A DNA stretch of 64,000 bases from Pedobacter frigiditerrae (GCF_032678705.1 NZ_JAVTSS010000002.1:558001-622000), one strand, 5' to 3'. Shown: positions 30,846 through 39,631, counted from the first letter of the stretch. Made by a program: numbers and translations. The notes: generated from the sequence alone by a model not told the origin.

Positions 30846-32354
30846 TTGAAAAAACAAGATCCATTTTCATTCTTAGAAAACTCCTTTTTGTCTATAAAAG
30901 AGTATTTAAAATCTGCTGAAACTAGTAGCGATAAAATGATTATTACAGCAGAATTTATTCAAATACTTGAGCAAGAGACAAAAAAAGTATTAGCACTTTG
31001 TGCGATACTAAATCAAGATGATGATTTTGTAAGTAGCATAAATGCTGAAGTAAACCGAAGTAACAACTTACTTTTAAAGGCGGAGCATTTTTTCATTTCT
31101 GACCTTATAACTGCTTATCAACAAAACGAAGCTAAGGAAAGTCCTACATCAAGGTTTGTTTTAGCTTATTATTATGACGCTTTAAGAAACAATCACTTTG
31201 CAGATGTAGCAGGAATTAGTGCCTTGAACAAATTAGTTACTAGTGAAGAATTCAAGGTTCATTTACTCAAAATAAAAAAAGACAATACCCTTTCTACAAC
31301 CAAAAATCACTATTACATTTTATCTACTTTAGCTGAAAAAAAAGATAAAAGGCTTGACATTGCTGCTAATCAAATTCAAGTCTTTTTAAAGTACGCTTAC
31401 AATTTAGACTTTTCGAACACTAAAGAATTAAATGGTTTTTTAGGCTTTGAACCATCTAAAGTCAAGAGCAAATATGAGGCTGCTGCCATAGCCGATGATT
31501 CATTAGAAAAAGTAATGAAAGAGCTTAATGAGCTTGTTGGCTTAGAAAATGTGAAAAAAGATATAGAAGAATTAATAAACCTACTTGAAATACAAAAAAA
31601 ACGTAGCCAAAAGGGTTTAAAGAATATTGAAATATCTTTACATACTGTTTTTTTAGGCCCTCCAGGCACAGGAAAAACCACCGTGGCAAGATTGTTGGGT
31701 AGAATTTTTAAACACTTGGGATTTCTTTCTAAGGGCCAACTTTATGAAACTGATAGAGAAGGAATGATAGCAGGTTATGTTGGGCAAACGGCTACAAAAG
31801 TTGACAAAATAGTAGAAGAAAGTATAGGAGGCGTATTGTTTATTGATGAAGCCTACGCTCTTACACAAAATACATTTGGCAACGATTATGGCGCCGAGGC
31901 CATAAGTATCTTACTAAAAAGAATGGAAGATAAAAGAGATGATTTGGTAGTAGTAGCTGCGGGCTATACTGAGCCTATGAAACTCTTTATTGAATCAAAT
32001 CCAGGATTAAATTCAAGGTTTAATCGATACTTCTCTTTTAAACATTTTACCCCGGCTGAGCTATTTCAAATTTTTGAAAACTTCTGCAAAAAGTCTGATT
32101 TTACAGTTTCCAAAGATGCTGAGGATAAATTAAAAGATACTTTTGATTTATTATATTCAAAAAAAGATGAAGGTTTTGGAAATGCAAGGGTTGTTAGAAA
32201 TCTATTTGAAAAATGTGTTCAAAATCAAGCGAACAGAATTATTAAGTTAAAAAAAATTAGTCCTGAGATTTTAAAGTCGATTACTGAAGAAGATATACCA
32301 GAACCAAAAGAAACAGAAAAGAAAGTCTATTTTTCTAACGAAGAAGAAAAATAA
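30846..32354 (+). CDS. CbbX/SpoVK-like AAA ATPase
   Basis: The 502-residue protein has a helical N-terminal region (1-215) with no family that I recognise and a C-terminal AAA domain of the CbbX/CfxQ/SpoVK type: Walker A GPPGTGKTT (271-279), Walker B VLFIDE (330-335), sensor region YGAEAISILLKRMEDKRDDLVVVAAGY and arginine finger NPGLNSRFNRY. CbbX activates Rubisco in other organisms, but there is no Rubisco here; relatives occur next to stress and secretion genes. It starts with TTG at 30846, as no ATG is suitably placed. It is the last gene of the operon. Confidence 0.88.
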   Translation: MKKQDPFSFLENSFLSIKEYLKSAETSSDKMIITAEFIQILEQETKKVLALCAILNQDDDFVSSINAEVNRSNNLLLKAEHFFISDLITAYQQNEAKESPTSRFVLAYYYDALRNNHFADVAGISALNKLVTSEEFKVHLLKIKKDNTLSTTKNHYYILSTLAEKKDKRLDIAANQIQVFLKYAYNLDFSNTKELNGFLGFEPSKVKSKYEAAAIADDSLEKVMKELNELVGLENVKKDIEELINLLEIQKKRSQKGLKNIEISLHTVFLGPPGTGKTTVARLLGRIFKHLGFLSKGQLYETDREGMIAGYVGQTATKVDKIVEESIGGVLFIDEAYALTQNTFGNDYGAEAISILLKRMEDKRDDLVVVAAGYTEPMKLFIESNPGLNSRFNRYFSFKHFTPAELFQIFENFCKKSDFTVSKDAEDKLKDTFDLLYSKKDEGFGNARVVRNLFEKCVQNQANRIIKLKKISPEILKSITEEDIPEPKETEKKVYFSNEEEK

Positions 32355-32365
32355 GGCTCAAACAA

Positions 32366-32400
32366 AAAAAGCCATCCCAATTAAATCAAGATGGCTTTTT
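32366..32400. terminator. Bidirectional terminator after the AAA gene
   Basis: AAAAAGCCATC (32366-32376) and GATGGCTTTTT (32390-32400) form a perfect 11-bp stem between two convergent genes. Confidence 0.87.
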
Positions 32401-32415
32401 GCATAGCAAGTTTAA

Positions 32416-32871
32416 TTATGCTTGGGAGTCTCTTAATGCTTTAATTTCATCGTGAGATGCTCTTAATTGGGCTTTCTGTTCAGTTATTAAACTTCTTAAA
32501 TCCGCTGATAAATCTTCTTCGGCTAATGCCATTTTATATGCTTTTTGAGCTGCATCTTCTCCAAACTCACAATTGTTTAAAACTGTTTTACGATCATGAC
32601 CTGTAAAAACTGCTTTAACATCCATCCAAGCTCTATAAATTTTGCCTGAATTTGTGGTTCCTTGGTCAATATCTTCTCCTAATGCTTGTACTTCTGTAGC
32701 CAAAGCCATTTTCAGTTTATGACTTTCGCCAATCATTCTTACAAATAAAGATTTCAAATCAGCGTCTTCCGATTTTAACTCTTCAATGGCTTTTTCATAA
32801 CCTGCAATTCTATCATTGTTTATTTGAACCAGGTCGTTTAAAATTTCTGCATTTACTGTTCTCGTTTCCAT
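32416..32871 (-). CDS. PA2169-family four-helix protein (DUF2383)
   Basis: The 151-residue protein is all helical and matches the DUF2383/PA2169 family: NDLVQINNDRIAGYEKAIEEL near the N-terminus and a ferritin-like pattern of Glu/His pairs in a helical bundle. These proteins are common in Bacteroidota and often stress-induced; no enzyme activity is known. I use the ATG at 32871 (METRTVNAEI); an upstream frame to 32910 would add 13 poorly conserved-looking residues. It is single and convergent with the AAA gene. Confidence 0.87.
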   Translation of the reverse strand: METRTVNAEILNDLVQINNDRIAGYEKAIEELKSEDADLKSLFVRMIGESHKLKMALATEVQALGEDIDQGTTNSGKIYRAWMDVKAVFTGHDRKTVLNNCEFGEDAAQKAYKMALAEEDLSADLRSLITEQKAQLRASHDEIKALRDSQA

Positions 32872-32959
32872 AATTTTTAGTTTTGATGTGACTAAAGAAC
32901 ATTGACCCAAAAGAAAAGTTTAAAATAACTTAGCGCATTTAGGAATACCAAAAGCTTTA

Positions 32960-32967
32960 TATATTTG
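32960..32967 (+). promoter_or_regulatory. -7 box of the Crp-like regulator gene
   Basis: TATATTTG is an exact TAnnTTTG match. It ends 16 nt before the ATG at 32984, which supports that ATG over the GTG at 32969 that would lie at the promoter itself. Confidence 0.5.
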
Positions 32968-32983
32968 AGTGTTAATCTTCAAT

Positions 32984-33553
32984 ATGTCACCAAATTTCAT
33001 TCAACATTTAAAAAAATACATTTCCCTCAACGAGGATGAATTACAGATTCTATCATCTTATGTAAAAACAATTTCCTTAAAAAAGAAAGAATTTTTACTA
33101 CAGGAAGGCCAAGTTTGTAAAGCCAATTATTTTACAGAAAGAGGTCTTTTAAGGATGTATTTCATCAATGATAAAGGAGTACAACAAATTACCCAGTTTG
33201 CTTTAGAAAACTGGTGGATAGCAGACTATATGAGTTTTACGATGCAGTCGCCAGCTCATTTTTATATTCAAGCTGTAGAAAATGCTGAAGTTGTTGTAAT
33301 AGAACACCATAAACAAGATGAGCTATTTAAGGAATTGCCACAACTTGAAAAGTACTTCAGAATCATTATCCAACGTGCTTATGCTGCATCTCAGATGAGG
33401 TTTAAATACTTCTACGATTATTCTAAAGAAGAAAACTACCGCCAATTTGTTTCTCTATTCCCAGAGTTTGTTCAACGCATTCCACAATATATGTTGGCTT
33501 CTTATTTAGGTTTAACCCCAGAGTATTTAAGCGAATTAAGGAAGAAGGTTTAG
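32984..33553 (+). CDS. Crp/Fnr family transcriptional regulator
   Basis: The 189-residue regulator has an N-terminal cyclic-nucleotide-binding-like beta barrel (about 10-120) and a short C-terminal helix-turn-helix (MLASYLGLTPEYLSELRKK). The recognition part fits the Bacteroidota branch of Crp-like proteins that sit next to small redox or detoxification genes, and an AhpD-like gene follows on the same strand. The cAMP-contact motif (GE...RSA) is not visible, so cAMP binding is doubtful. The effector is unknown. Confidence 0.9.
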   Translation: MSPNFIQHLKKYISLNEDELQILSSYVKTISLKKKEFLLQEGQVCKANYFTERGLLRMYFINDKGVQQITQFALENWWIADYMSFTMQSPAHFYIQAVENAEVVVIEHHKQDELFKELPQLEKYFRIIIQRAYAASQMRFKYFYDYSKEENYRQFVSLFPEFVQRIPQYMLASYLGLTPEYLSELRKKV

Positions 33554-33574
33554 TTCTATCTCTAAAGTATTGTT

Positions 33575-33655
33575 ATCCTGACCTGTACCGATTTTACATC
33601 GGTAGCGTAGTCGAAGGATTTCTACAATAGTCTTCGACAAGCTTAGACTGACAAT
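33575..33655. repeat. GTCAT-type intergenic repeat copy
   Basis: It contains ATCCTGACCTGTACCGATTTTACATCGGTAGCGTAGTCGAAGGA-type sequence: the hairpin ACCGAT...ATCGGT, GTCGAAGG and a closing ACTGACAA. It shares the ACCGATTT-ACATCGGTAGCG block with 1756-1777. Confidence 0.55.
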
Positions 33656-33714
33656 TCATTTTAATTCAACTTTATTTCTTAAACTAGTTTAAGTTTTACT
33701 AGCTCACATCAATT

Positions 33715-33722
33715 TACCTTTG
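33715..33722 (+). promoter_or_regulatory. -7 box of the AhpD-like gene
   Basis: TACCTTTG matches TAnnTTTG, 24 nt before the ATG at 33747. It supports that ATG rather than earlier in-frame codons. Confidence 0.45.
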
Positions 33723-33746
33723 ATTCATTATTTAAAACAATTAAAA

Positions 33747-34187
33747 ATGGAAACTAGAATAAACATTGGTCAACTTGAGCCAGTAGCTTATAAAGCATTA
33801 ATGGGTTTAGAAACTTATTTAGCAGCAACTACCATTAATAAAACTCATAAAGAATTAATTAAAATTAGAGCTTCTCAAATTAATGGCTGTGCATTTTGTA
33901 TCAATATGCATACTATAGATGCTAGAAAACACGGAGAAACAGAACAACGTATTTATTTACTAAATGCTTGGAGGGAAGTTGCTAATCTTTATACAGAAGA
34001 AGAAAGAGCTATTTTGGCTTTAACCGAAGAAATGACTTTAATTGCAAATGGTGGTGTTTCTTATGAAACATACAACAAAGCAAAATCGATATTTGATGAA
34101 AACCAATTGGCTCAAATCATGATGGCAATTATAACGATTAATGCTTGGAATAGAATGGCGATTGCTACACAATTGCAACCTGCATAA
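33747..34187 (+). CDS. AhpD-like carboxymuconolactone decarboxylase family protein
   Basis: The 146-residue helical protein has the AhpD core motif C48-x-x-C51-x-x-x-H55 (NGCAFCINMH), a redox-active pair found in alkylhydroperoxidase AhpD and relatives. Members of this YciW/MdcD-like branch help remove peroxides or act on unknown substrates. The Crp-like regulator gene lies directly upstream on the same strand, a common pairing, so the regulator probably controls it. I use the ATG at 33747; a longer frame from 33720 overlaps the -7 box. Confidence 0.88.
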   Translation: METRINIGQLEPVAYKALMGLETYLAATTINKTHKELIKIRASQINGCAFCINMHTIDARKHGETEQRIYLLNAWREVANLYTEEERAILALTEEMTLIANGGVSYETYNKAKSIFDENQLAQIMMAIITINAWNRMAIATQLQPA

Positions 34188-34324
34188 TTCGTTTTTCATT
34201 CCTGCTTTGAATTGCTCGTCATACCCAACTCGATTGGGTATCGTAATGCGATTGCAGGCAAATAATTGTTCGCTTCAAGATATCCGTTTTCAAGGTAATA
34301 ATAACTATTGTGTAAGTATGAGGC

Positions 34325-34372
34325 CGATAAATCTATTACCCAGAGATTCTTCGCTTTGCCCTGAATGACAAA
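34325..34372. repeat. GTCAT-type intergenic repeat, partial copy
   Basis: GAGATTCTTCGCTTTGCCCTGAATGACAA resembles one half of the palindrome at 41112-41172 (GAGATTCTTCGCAGGCTCAGAATGACAA). The rest of the 200-bp gap 34188-34386 has the hairpin ACCCAACTCGATTGGGT and nothing else I recognise. Confidence 0.5.
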
Positions 34373-34386
34373 ACCTCATCACAAAC

Positions 34387-34947
34387 TCATATTTTCGATA
34401 AAGGCAAGTATCCTAAAAAGATTTCATCCTCTGGCAAACCATCCGCAGGAGAAAACTTTAAGGCATACTTGCCTTTTGTTTCTGCTGATAAAATATCCTT
34501 GATTTCAAAAATATCATCTACATCTACCCCAAACTTATCATCTATGTGAGATGTTGCACCTTTAAAGCCAACATGCTTATAAAATGCTGTTTCCTTGGCT
34601 TCTTTTATGGCAAGTGCTTTCTGGTCTGAAACTGCTAGCATCTTATAATGAAGTTCTTCAAATTCATCTCTTTTGTAACCGCCTAAATTCATAAAGAACA
34701 AACTTCTTACTTCAGTTTTATTTTCTTCTTCCTTAGCAATTACTTCAACCTTATAATTGCCAACCTTGTTAACAATCCTATAAGCATCAACATGGATTTT
34801 ACCTTTTGCCTCAGGCCAAAAAGCTAGCATCTCTGGCAATAATTCTTTTACAGATGTTCCAATGCCGAAGAATATATCATGTTGCTCTATATTTCTTCCT
34901 TTTGGTGTAGCGCCCAATAATATCATAAACAACCTTGGAGTTTGCAT
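34387..34947 (-). CDS. DUF1543 domain protein
   Basis: The 186-residue protein opens with PRLFMILLGATPKGRNIEQHDIFFGIG, the hallmark of DUF1543, and has a second related half (GGYKRDEFEELHYKMLAVSDQKALA), so the family fold appears twice. No catalytic motif is known for the family and no signal peptide is seen. It is divergent from the ceramidase-like gene. Function unknown. Confidence 0.88.
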   Translation of the reverse strand: MQTPRLFMILLGATPKGRNIEQHDIFFGIGTSVKELLPEMLAFWPEAKGKIHVDAYRIVNKVGNYKVEVIAKEEENKTEVRSLFFMNLGGYKRDEFEELHYKMLAVSDQKALAIKEAKETAFYKHVGFKGATSHIDDKFGVDVDDIFEIKDILSAETKGKYALKFSPADGLPEDEIFLGYLPLSKI

Positions 34948-35024
34948 TGGCTTGTGAAATTTGTATGAGTTAAAATTAAAACATTTAATTTCACTTAACG
35001 TTTTTTAAAAAACAAACATTTAAT

Positions 35025-35705
35025 ATGCGCTTACTCCAAAATCCACCAGATGGTGGTTCACTTTATACCGAAACAAACTTACAACAACTTTTTCCAGAGC
35101 CATTAAACGCATTAACCTCTTGCTTCTTTCTAGGAATAGCAATTTATTGGACATTTAAATTATGGAGAGATCATAAAGCTCATCCATTTTTAACCTATTG
35201 TTTGGTGTTACTTTATATAGGCGGCATCGGCGGAACAACATATCACGCTTTTAGGAAATGGAATATATTTATAATGATGGATTGGCTACTTATCATGCTG
35301 CTCTGTGTTTCCGCTGGGGTCTACTTTTTAGCAAAGCTGATTAAATGGTATTTCGCAATTTCAGTAGTGATTGCTTATCTAACTCTTCAATTCTATTTCA
35401 GAAATACATTGGCGGTAAACAACATACAGCTATTCCTCAACATAAATTATGCAATGATGGCTTCATTGGTTCTGCTTCCAGTGTTAGGATATTTGATTAA
35501 AACGAAATGGAAAGATGGAAAGTGGGTAGGCTATGCACTTATTGCTTTTGTAATTGCACTTACATTTCGCATTGCGGATAAATGGGAATGGCTAAATACA
35601 GGAACCCATTTCTTATGGCATACATTCGGTGCAATAGCGTCTGCTTGTATGTTTTACTATATTTATTTAACTGGTTTTAAAGATGAAATAGGGAATAGGA
35701 AATAG
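35025..35705 (+). CDS. Seven-helix membrane protein, probable CREST-family (ceramidase-like) hydrolase
   Basis: The 226-residue protein has about seven hydrophobic helices. Two motifs fit the CREST superfamily of membrane hydrolases (alkaline ceramidase, PAQR, Per1): GIGGTTYHAFRKWNIFIMMDWL (a polar Ser/Thr position, His and Asp around helices 2-3) and GTHFLWHTFGA (HxxxH) in the last helix. In ceramidases these residues hold a zinc ion. Sphingobacteriaceae make sphingolipids, so a ceramide-related substrate is plausible, but this is inference from motif placement. It has its own leader and no operon partner. Confidence 0.68.
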   Translation: MRLLQNPPDGGSLYTETNLQQLFPEPLNALTSCFFLGIAIYWTFKLWRDHKAHPFLTYCLVLLYIGGIGGTTYHAFRKWNIFIMMDWLLIMLLCVSAGVYFLAKLIKWYFAISVVIAYLTLQFYFRNTLAVNNIQLFLNINYAMMASLVLLPVLGYLIKTKWKDGKWVGYALIAFVIALTFRIADKWEWLNTGTHFLWHTFGAIASACMFYYIYLTGFKDEIGNRK

Positions 35706-35759
35706 ACTATGAGATACTCACCAATGAACTAATGACACAAATGTTGAGCGAAGCGAAAT

Positions 35760-35773
35760 CCCGAAGCTTCGGG
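35760..35773. terminator. Short palindrome downstream of the CREST gene
   Basis: CCCGAAGCTTCGGG is a perfect 14-bp palindrome between two convergent genes. It has no T-run, so it may be a repeat fragment (the GAGCGAAGCGAAATCCCGAAG type) rather than an efficient terminator. Confidence 0.4.
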
Positions 35774-35781
35774 AAACTAAT

Positions 35782-36219
35782 CTATTTCCACTGATTTATC
35801 AACTTTTTACATCTTGCCTCTACCTCTTTAAATACAGGTTCAAATAAGTGACTATGGTGATATGGGTCGATAACTTCGCCTTGGTCTGCCAAGAAAAATT
35901 CAACTTTTTTGCGGTGCTCATCTGTTTTGGCTAGTCTTAAAACATCCTTATAATTGTTTTTATCCATGACCAAAATATGGTCAAACTCATCAAATAAATG
36001 ACTAGTAAAAAGCCTTGCTCTTTGTGCAGAAATATCATACCCAAATTCTTTTGCAACAGCAACGCTTCTCCTATCTGGGGCACTGCCAATATGCCAATTT
36101 CCAGTTCCAGCAGATGCAATTTCCCAACCCAAATTTTGTTCGTTAACTAAATGACGCATCACTCCTTCTGCCAAAGGCGAGCGACAAATATTACCCAAAC
36201 AAACCATTAATATTTTCAA
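35782..36219 (-). CDS. Low-molecular-weight protein-tyrosine phosphatase
   Basis: The 145-residue protein has the P-loop CLGNICRS with nucleophile C7 and R13, and the general acid D118 in VIDPYHH. Length and motif order match arsenate-reductase-fold LMW phosphatases. In bacteria they often reverse tyrosine phosphorylation in polysaccharide export, but no matching tyrosine kinase gene is adjacent. It is 2 nt downstream of the lipocalin-like lipoprotein gene and the last gene of the probable fumC-led operon. Confidence 0.93.
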   Translation of the reverse strand: MKILMVCLGNICRSPLAEGVMRHLVNEQNLGWEIASAGTGNWHIGSAPDRRSVAVAKEFGYDISAQRARLFTSHLFDEFDHILVMDKNNYKDVLRLAKTDEHRKKVEFFLADQGEVIDPYHHSHLFEPVFKEVEARCKKLINQWK

Positions 36220-36221
36220 TG

Positions 36222-36665
36222 CTATTTTGATTTTACAGCTAAGTAAGTAGATACCAGCGTATATTTCTCTCCATTAGTGGTAAACTCTGAGGTGTGAATT
36301 AAAGAATTACCATTTACTTTCAATATAACAATAGTACTTCCAGCATTGCCATAATCTAAAGTAATTTGGTCACCATCTCTTTTCCAATTTTGCAATTTAG
36401 AATTAGGTATCATATCACAAAGCGACCCGTTTGAACTAAATTGGAAAAGACCACTCTCATAAAACACATAAGTGAAGTTTTTTGAGCACCATTCAGGATT
36501 TTGTAAGCTTAAATAATTAGTAGAAGTTTTCCCATTAATTGTAATTGCTGGCGATATAACTTGAGCTTTTAGTACCCAGTTGTATTCAGTTATATTCTCT
36601 GTAGTATTATCCTTTTTACAACCAATGGTTAGGCAAATTAATGCTAAAACTAAAAATGCTCTCAT
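36222..36665 (-). CDS. Lipocalin-like lipoprotein
   Basis: The 147 residues start with a lipoprotein signal (lipobox LTIGCKKD, Cys16). The rest is beta-strand rich (WVLKAQVISPAITI, FTYVFYESGLFQFSS, NWKRDGDQITLDYG), in the style of small lipocalin-like domains in Bacteroidota. No ligand or enzyme motif is seen. It lies 65 nt after the S1/P1 nuclease gene and 2 nt before the phosphatase gene. Confidence 0.72.
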   Translation of the reverse strand: MRAFLVLALICLTIGCKKDNTTENITEYNWVLKAQVISPAITINGKTSTNYLSLQNPEWCSKNFTYVFYESGLFQFSSNGSLCDMIPNSKLQNWKRDGDQITLDYGNAGSTIVILKVNGNSLIHTSEFTTNGEKYTLVSTYLAVKSK

Positions 36666-36730
36666 ATTTCTTTGAATTTATAATCAATACGAAATCTTAT
36701 CAGGAAACGCTACAACATCATCAATGTTTT

Positions 36731-37531
36731 CTACTTATAAATATCGTTTAAAATTTTTGCTAAACGAACGCCTCCTTTTAAAAGTTGTTCATTTACAGTT
36801 CCAATCCAATCGTAATTATACTTGTAACTTAACTTATCATCGGTTTTAATACCAGTTGCATAAATCTTATTACAAATACTGTAAGATTCCCAAATGCAAT
36901 CTTTTAAGCTAGCCTTTTGCCAGTTGGCAATTTGCAAAGTTGTAGGGTGATTAATAGCCTTGGTATATTCTGTATAGCTTAATTGCTGAAAATCTATTAG
37001 CTGCTCATCCCAAACCTTATGTAAGTTTGATTTTTCGCCAAACCATAAAACCTGCACTTTATTTCCTCCCAAATCATCTTTTCTGGCAGTATGCATCGGC
37101 TGATTCATATCTCCAATCAAGTGGATAAGCATCTTCAAAGCCAGTGTCTTTTGTGCTAATGTACTTTTTGGGTTTTTCAAAACAACAATCATCTCATTGG
37201 TTTTGTTGTAAACATTAGCGCTTGGCTGATTATCCAAATAACTAAACAAATCAGTCTTGCTCATATCAGGATTTAAATTTACATAATGCCAGCTGCTCAA
37301 ATAACTGTAAGAACTATCAGACCTGACAAAATCTGCCCAATTTGCTGCTAGCGCTATACTTTCTGTTCCCAAAATTTGCCTAATAGCTAATTTAGCTTTC
37401 GCTTGTAAATAACTGTCGGCAATTTCCCCAACAATTCTATGTCCTAGCGCACCCCAAGCATTTGCATTAATTGGCACATACACCAAAGCAAAAACAACAA
37501 ATAACTTTCTAAATATTGATAATTTCTTCAT
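36731..37531 (-). CDS. Secreted S1/P1 nuclease
   Basis: A zinc-dependent nuclease for single-stranded DNA or RNA and 3'-nucleotides. The 266 residues have a signal peptide ending ANA, with the mature N-terminus W (WGALGHRIVGEIA), which is itself a zinc ligand in this family. Other zinc-site motifs are intact: SWHYVNLN, HLIGDMNQPMH and NLHKVWDEQ. It is probably periplasmic or secreted and scavenges phosphate or nucleotides. I start at the ATG at 37531; the gene upstream ends 1 nt before. Confidence 0.93.
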   Translation of the reverse strand: MKKLSIFRKLFVVFALVYVPINANAWGALGHRIVGEIADSYLQAKAKLAIRQILGTESIALAANWADFVRSDSSYSYLSSWHYVNLNPDMSKTDLFSYLDNQPSANVYNKTNEMIVVLKNPKSTLAQKTLALKMLIHLIGDMNQPMHTARKDDLGGNKVQVLWFGEKSNLHKVWDEQLIDFQQLSYTEYTKAINHPTTLQIANWQKASLKDCIWESYSICNKIYATGIKTDDKLSYKYNYDWIGTVNEQLLKGGVRLAKILNDIYK

Positions 37532-37532
37532 T

Positions 37533-38048
37533 CTATAATTCTTTAGGCACACAAGTAATTTTTTCTTTCAAAACCAATGCACATTCCCTTTGGTCGTTTA
37601 AACTCTCTAAAACTAAACTATTTGCCCCAGATGACTTAATCTTAAAGTTAGTTAAATACCTTCCAGTCCTGTAGCAACCCGAGACCTTTTGTTTGTAGCT
37701 ATCTTTTGTAAAAGTTCCAGTAAGCATTAAAGTATCCCCTTTAACAACGTAAGTACCCTTTGCATACTCTTTCCAAACACCTTTATTAAAACACGAGTCT
37801 GAGTAATAGTTTACTTTAGAAACAGTTGTTAAATCTACATAGAATGAATCGCAACTTATTTTAAAACGATGTTGGGTGTAAGTTAAAAGTTTACTCGAAT
37901 TTGCAATACTATCCTGATTCCAAACTCCCTGTAAAAGCGCTTCTCCCTTGCCTTGTACATTTGGTAAGCGGGTGCATGACAAGGCAAAAGCTGAAAGACT
38001 AAAGACTAAAGCGAAGAAGCAATTCCTCTTAAAAAAAAGTATCATCAT
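37533..38048 (-). CDS. Unknown lipoprotein between fumC and the nuclease gene
   Basis: The 171-residue protein has a lipoprotein signal (lipobox FALSCTRL) and a small beta-rich domain: GVWNQDS, YTQHRFKISCDSFYVDL, GTYVVKGDTLMLTGTF. This order resembles lipocalin-like lipoproteins in which a 'W.L....' strand opens the barrel. Six cysteines after the lipobox could form disulfides. It lies between fumC (72 nt) and the nuclease gene (1 nt) in a likely operon. Two ATG codons (38048, 38045) are adjacent. Function unknown. Confidence 0.72.
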   Translation of the reverse strand: MMILFFKRNCFFALVFSLSAFALSCTRLPNVQGKGEALLQGVWNQDSIANSSKLLTYTQHRFKISCDSFYVDLTTVSKVNYYSDSCFNKGVWKEYAKGTYVVKGDTLMLTGTFTKDSYKQKVSGCYRTGRYLTNFKIKSSGANSLVLESLNDQRECALVLKEKITCVPKEL

Positions 38049-38120
38049 TAAATGTTTACGACGTTTTGTTTTGCAACTTACTATTAGCTTTCTGCTTTGG
38101 TCTTTATACTTTCCTCTTAA

Positions 38121-39518
38121 TTATTTAAGGCTTCCTACCATATCTTCTGGCTTAACCCATTCTGTAAATTGTTCGTCGGTTAACAAACCTAATTCAATTG
38201 CTGCCTCACGTAAAGTTTTGTTTTCTTTATGCGCTTTTTTAGCAATCTTAGCTGCATTCTCATAACCAACATAAGGATTCAATGCCGTAACCAACATCAA
38301 AGAGTTTTCCATATGTTGTTTAATCACAGGTTTGTTTGGCTCAATACCTTCAGCACATTTATCGTTAAATGACACACAAGCATCACCTAGTAAACGACCG
38401 CTTTGCAGAACATTAGCCGCAATAACAGGTTTAAAAACGTTCAATTCAAAATGACCATTGCTACCACCAATACCAACAGTTACATCGTTACCCATAACCT
38501 GAGCGCAAACCATCGTCAAAGCTTCTGGTTGTGTCGGGTTAACCTTTCCTGGCATGATAGAAGAACCTGGTTCGTTATCAGGAATAATAATTTCTCCTAT
38601 TCCACTACGAGGACCAGAACTTAACATTCTAATATCATTAGCAACTTTCATTAAAGAAACAGCCACACGTCTGTAAGCACTAGAAAGCTCAACCATCGCA
38701 TCATGCGCAGCCAAAGCTTCAAATTTATTCGGAGCAGTTACAAAACCTAAACCTGTTAATTCAGCGATTTTTTTAGCAACTAAAACATCATAACCAGCAG
38801 GAGTATTTAAGCCCGTACCAACAGCTGTTCCGCCTAAAGCTAATTCGCTAATCATTTGCAAAGCGTTTTTAATTGCCCTTAAGCCATTATCAATTTGTTG
38901 TACATAACCAGAAAACTCCTGCCCTAATGTTAATGGCGTTGCATCCATAAAGTGAGTACGACCAGTTTTTACGATATCATTCCAACTAGCTGCTTTTTTA
39001 GCTAACGTATTTTTTAATTTTTCTAATCCAGGTATTGTAATTTCCACAGCTTGTTTGTAAGCCGCAATATGCATTGCTGTTGGATAAGTATCGTTACTTG
39101 ATTGAGATTTATTCACATCATCATTTGGATGCAACACTTTTTTATCATCCGCTAAGCTTCCTCCATTTAAAACGTGAGCCCTATTTGCAATTACTTCATT
39201 TGCATTCATGTTGCTTTGCGTTCCAGAACCTGTTTGCCAAATTACCAACGGAAACTCGCCATCCAACTTACCTGCAATAACCTCATCACAAGCAATTGCT
39301 ATTAAATTTGCTTTGTCTTGAGATAACACACCTAATTCTGTATTAGCCAATGCCGCTGCCTTTTTTAAATAACCAAAAGCATGTATAATTTCCTTGGGCA
39401 TACTAGCCTCTGGACCAATTTTAAAATTATTACGTGAACGTTCGGTTTGTGCTCCCCAATATTTGTCAGCAGGCACTTGCACCTCACCCATTGTATCGTG
39501 TTCTATTCTGAAACTCAT
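38121..39518 (-). CDS. fumC: Class II fumarate hydratase
   Basis: TCA-cycle enzyme converting fumarate to malate. The 465 residues match FumC, with the family signature [15 protein letters not shown] and the active-site segments [12 protein letters not shown] and [16 protein letters not shown]. It is a soluble cytoplasmic homotetramer in relatives and needs no iron-sulfur cluster. A -7 box lies 19 nt before the ATG. Four genes follow on the same strand with short gaps. Confidence 0.97.
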   Translation of the reverse strand: MSFRIEHDTMGEVQVPADKYWGAQTERSRNNFKIGPEASMPKEIIHAFGYLKKAAALANTELGVLSQDKANLIAIACDEVIAGKLDGEFPLVIWQTGSGTQSNMNANEVIANRAHVLNGGSLADDKKVLHPNDDVNKSQSSNDTYPTAMHIAAYKQAVEITIPGLEKLKNTLAKKAASWNDIVKTGRTHFMDATPLTLGQEFSGYVQQIDNGLRAIKNALQMISELALGGTAVGTGLNTPAGYDVLVAKKIAELTGLGFVTAPNKFEALAAHDAMVELSSAYRRVAVSLMKVANDIRMLSSGPRSGIGEIIIPDNEPGSSIMPGKVNPTQPEALTMVCAQVMGNDVTVGIGGSNGHFELNVFKPVIAANVLQSGRLLGDACVSFNDKCAEGIEPNKPVIKQHMENSLMLVTALNPYVGYENAAKIAKKAHKENKTLREAAIELGLLTDEQFTEWVKPEDMVGSLK

Positions 39519-39537
39519 GATGTTATTATTTTTTGCC

Positions 39538-39545
39538 CAAATTTA
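39538..39545 (-). promoter_or_regulatory. -7 box of fumC
   Basis: TAAATTTG on the minus strand matches TAnnTTTG, 19 nt before the fumC ATG. No clear -33 TTG. Confidence 0.45.
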
Positions 39546-39631
39546 GCATTTTTAAAATTACAGCCTTTTAAAAGATGATAGAGTTTTGTAAAATAATTAT
39601 GAAAAGAAAGTACAGCAACATTTTTGAACCT

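Noticed and set aside
30846..32354. CbbX-like ATPase as a Rubisco activase
   Set aside because: No Rubisco or carbon-fixation gene is present and the N-terminal half is unlike CbbX.
37533..38048. Lipoprotein after fumC as a fumarase-related protein
   Set aside because: It has a lipobox and a small beta-rich domain with no fumarase motif; only its position links it to fumC.
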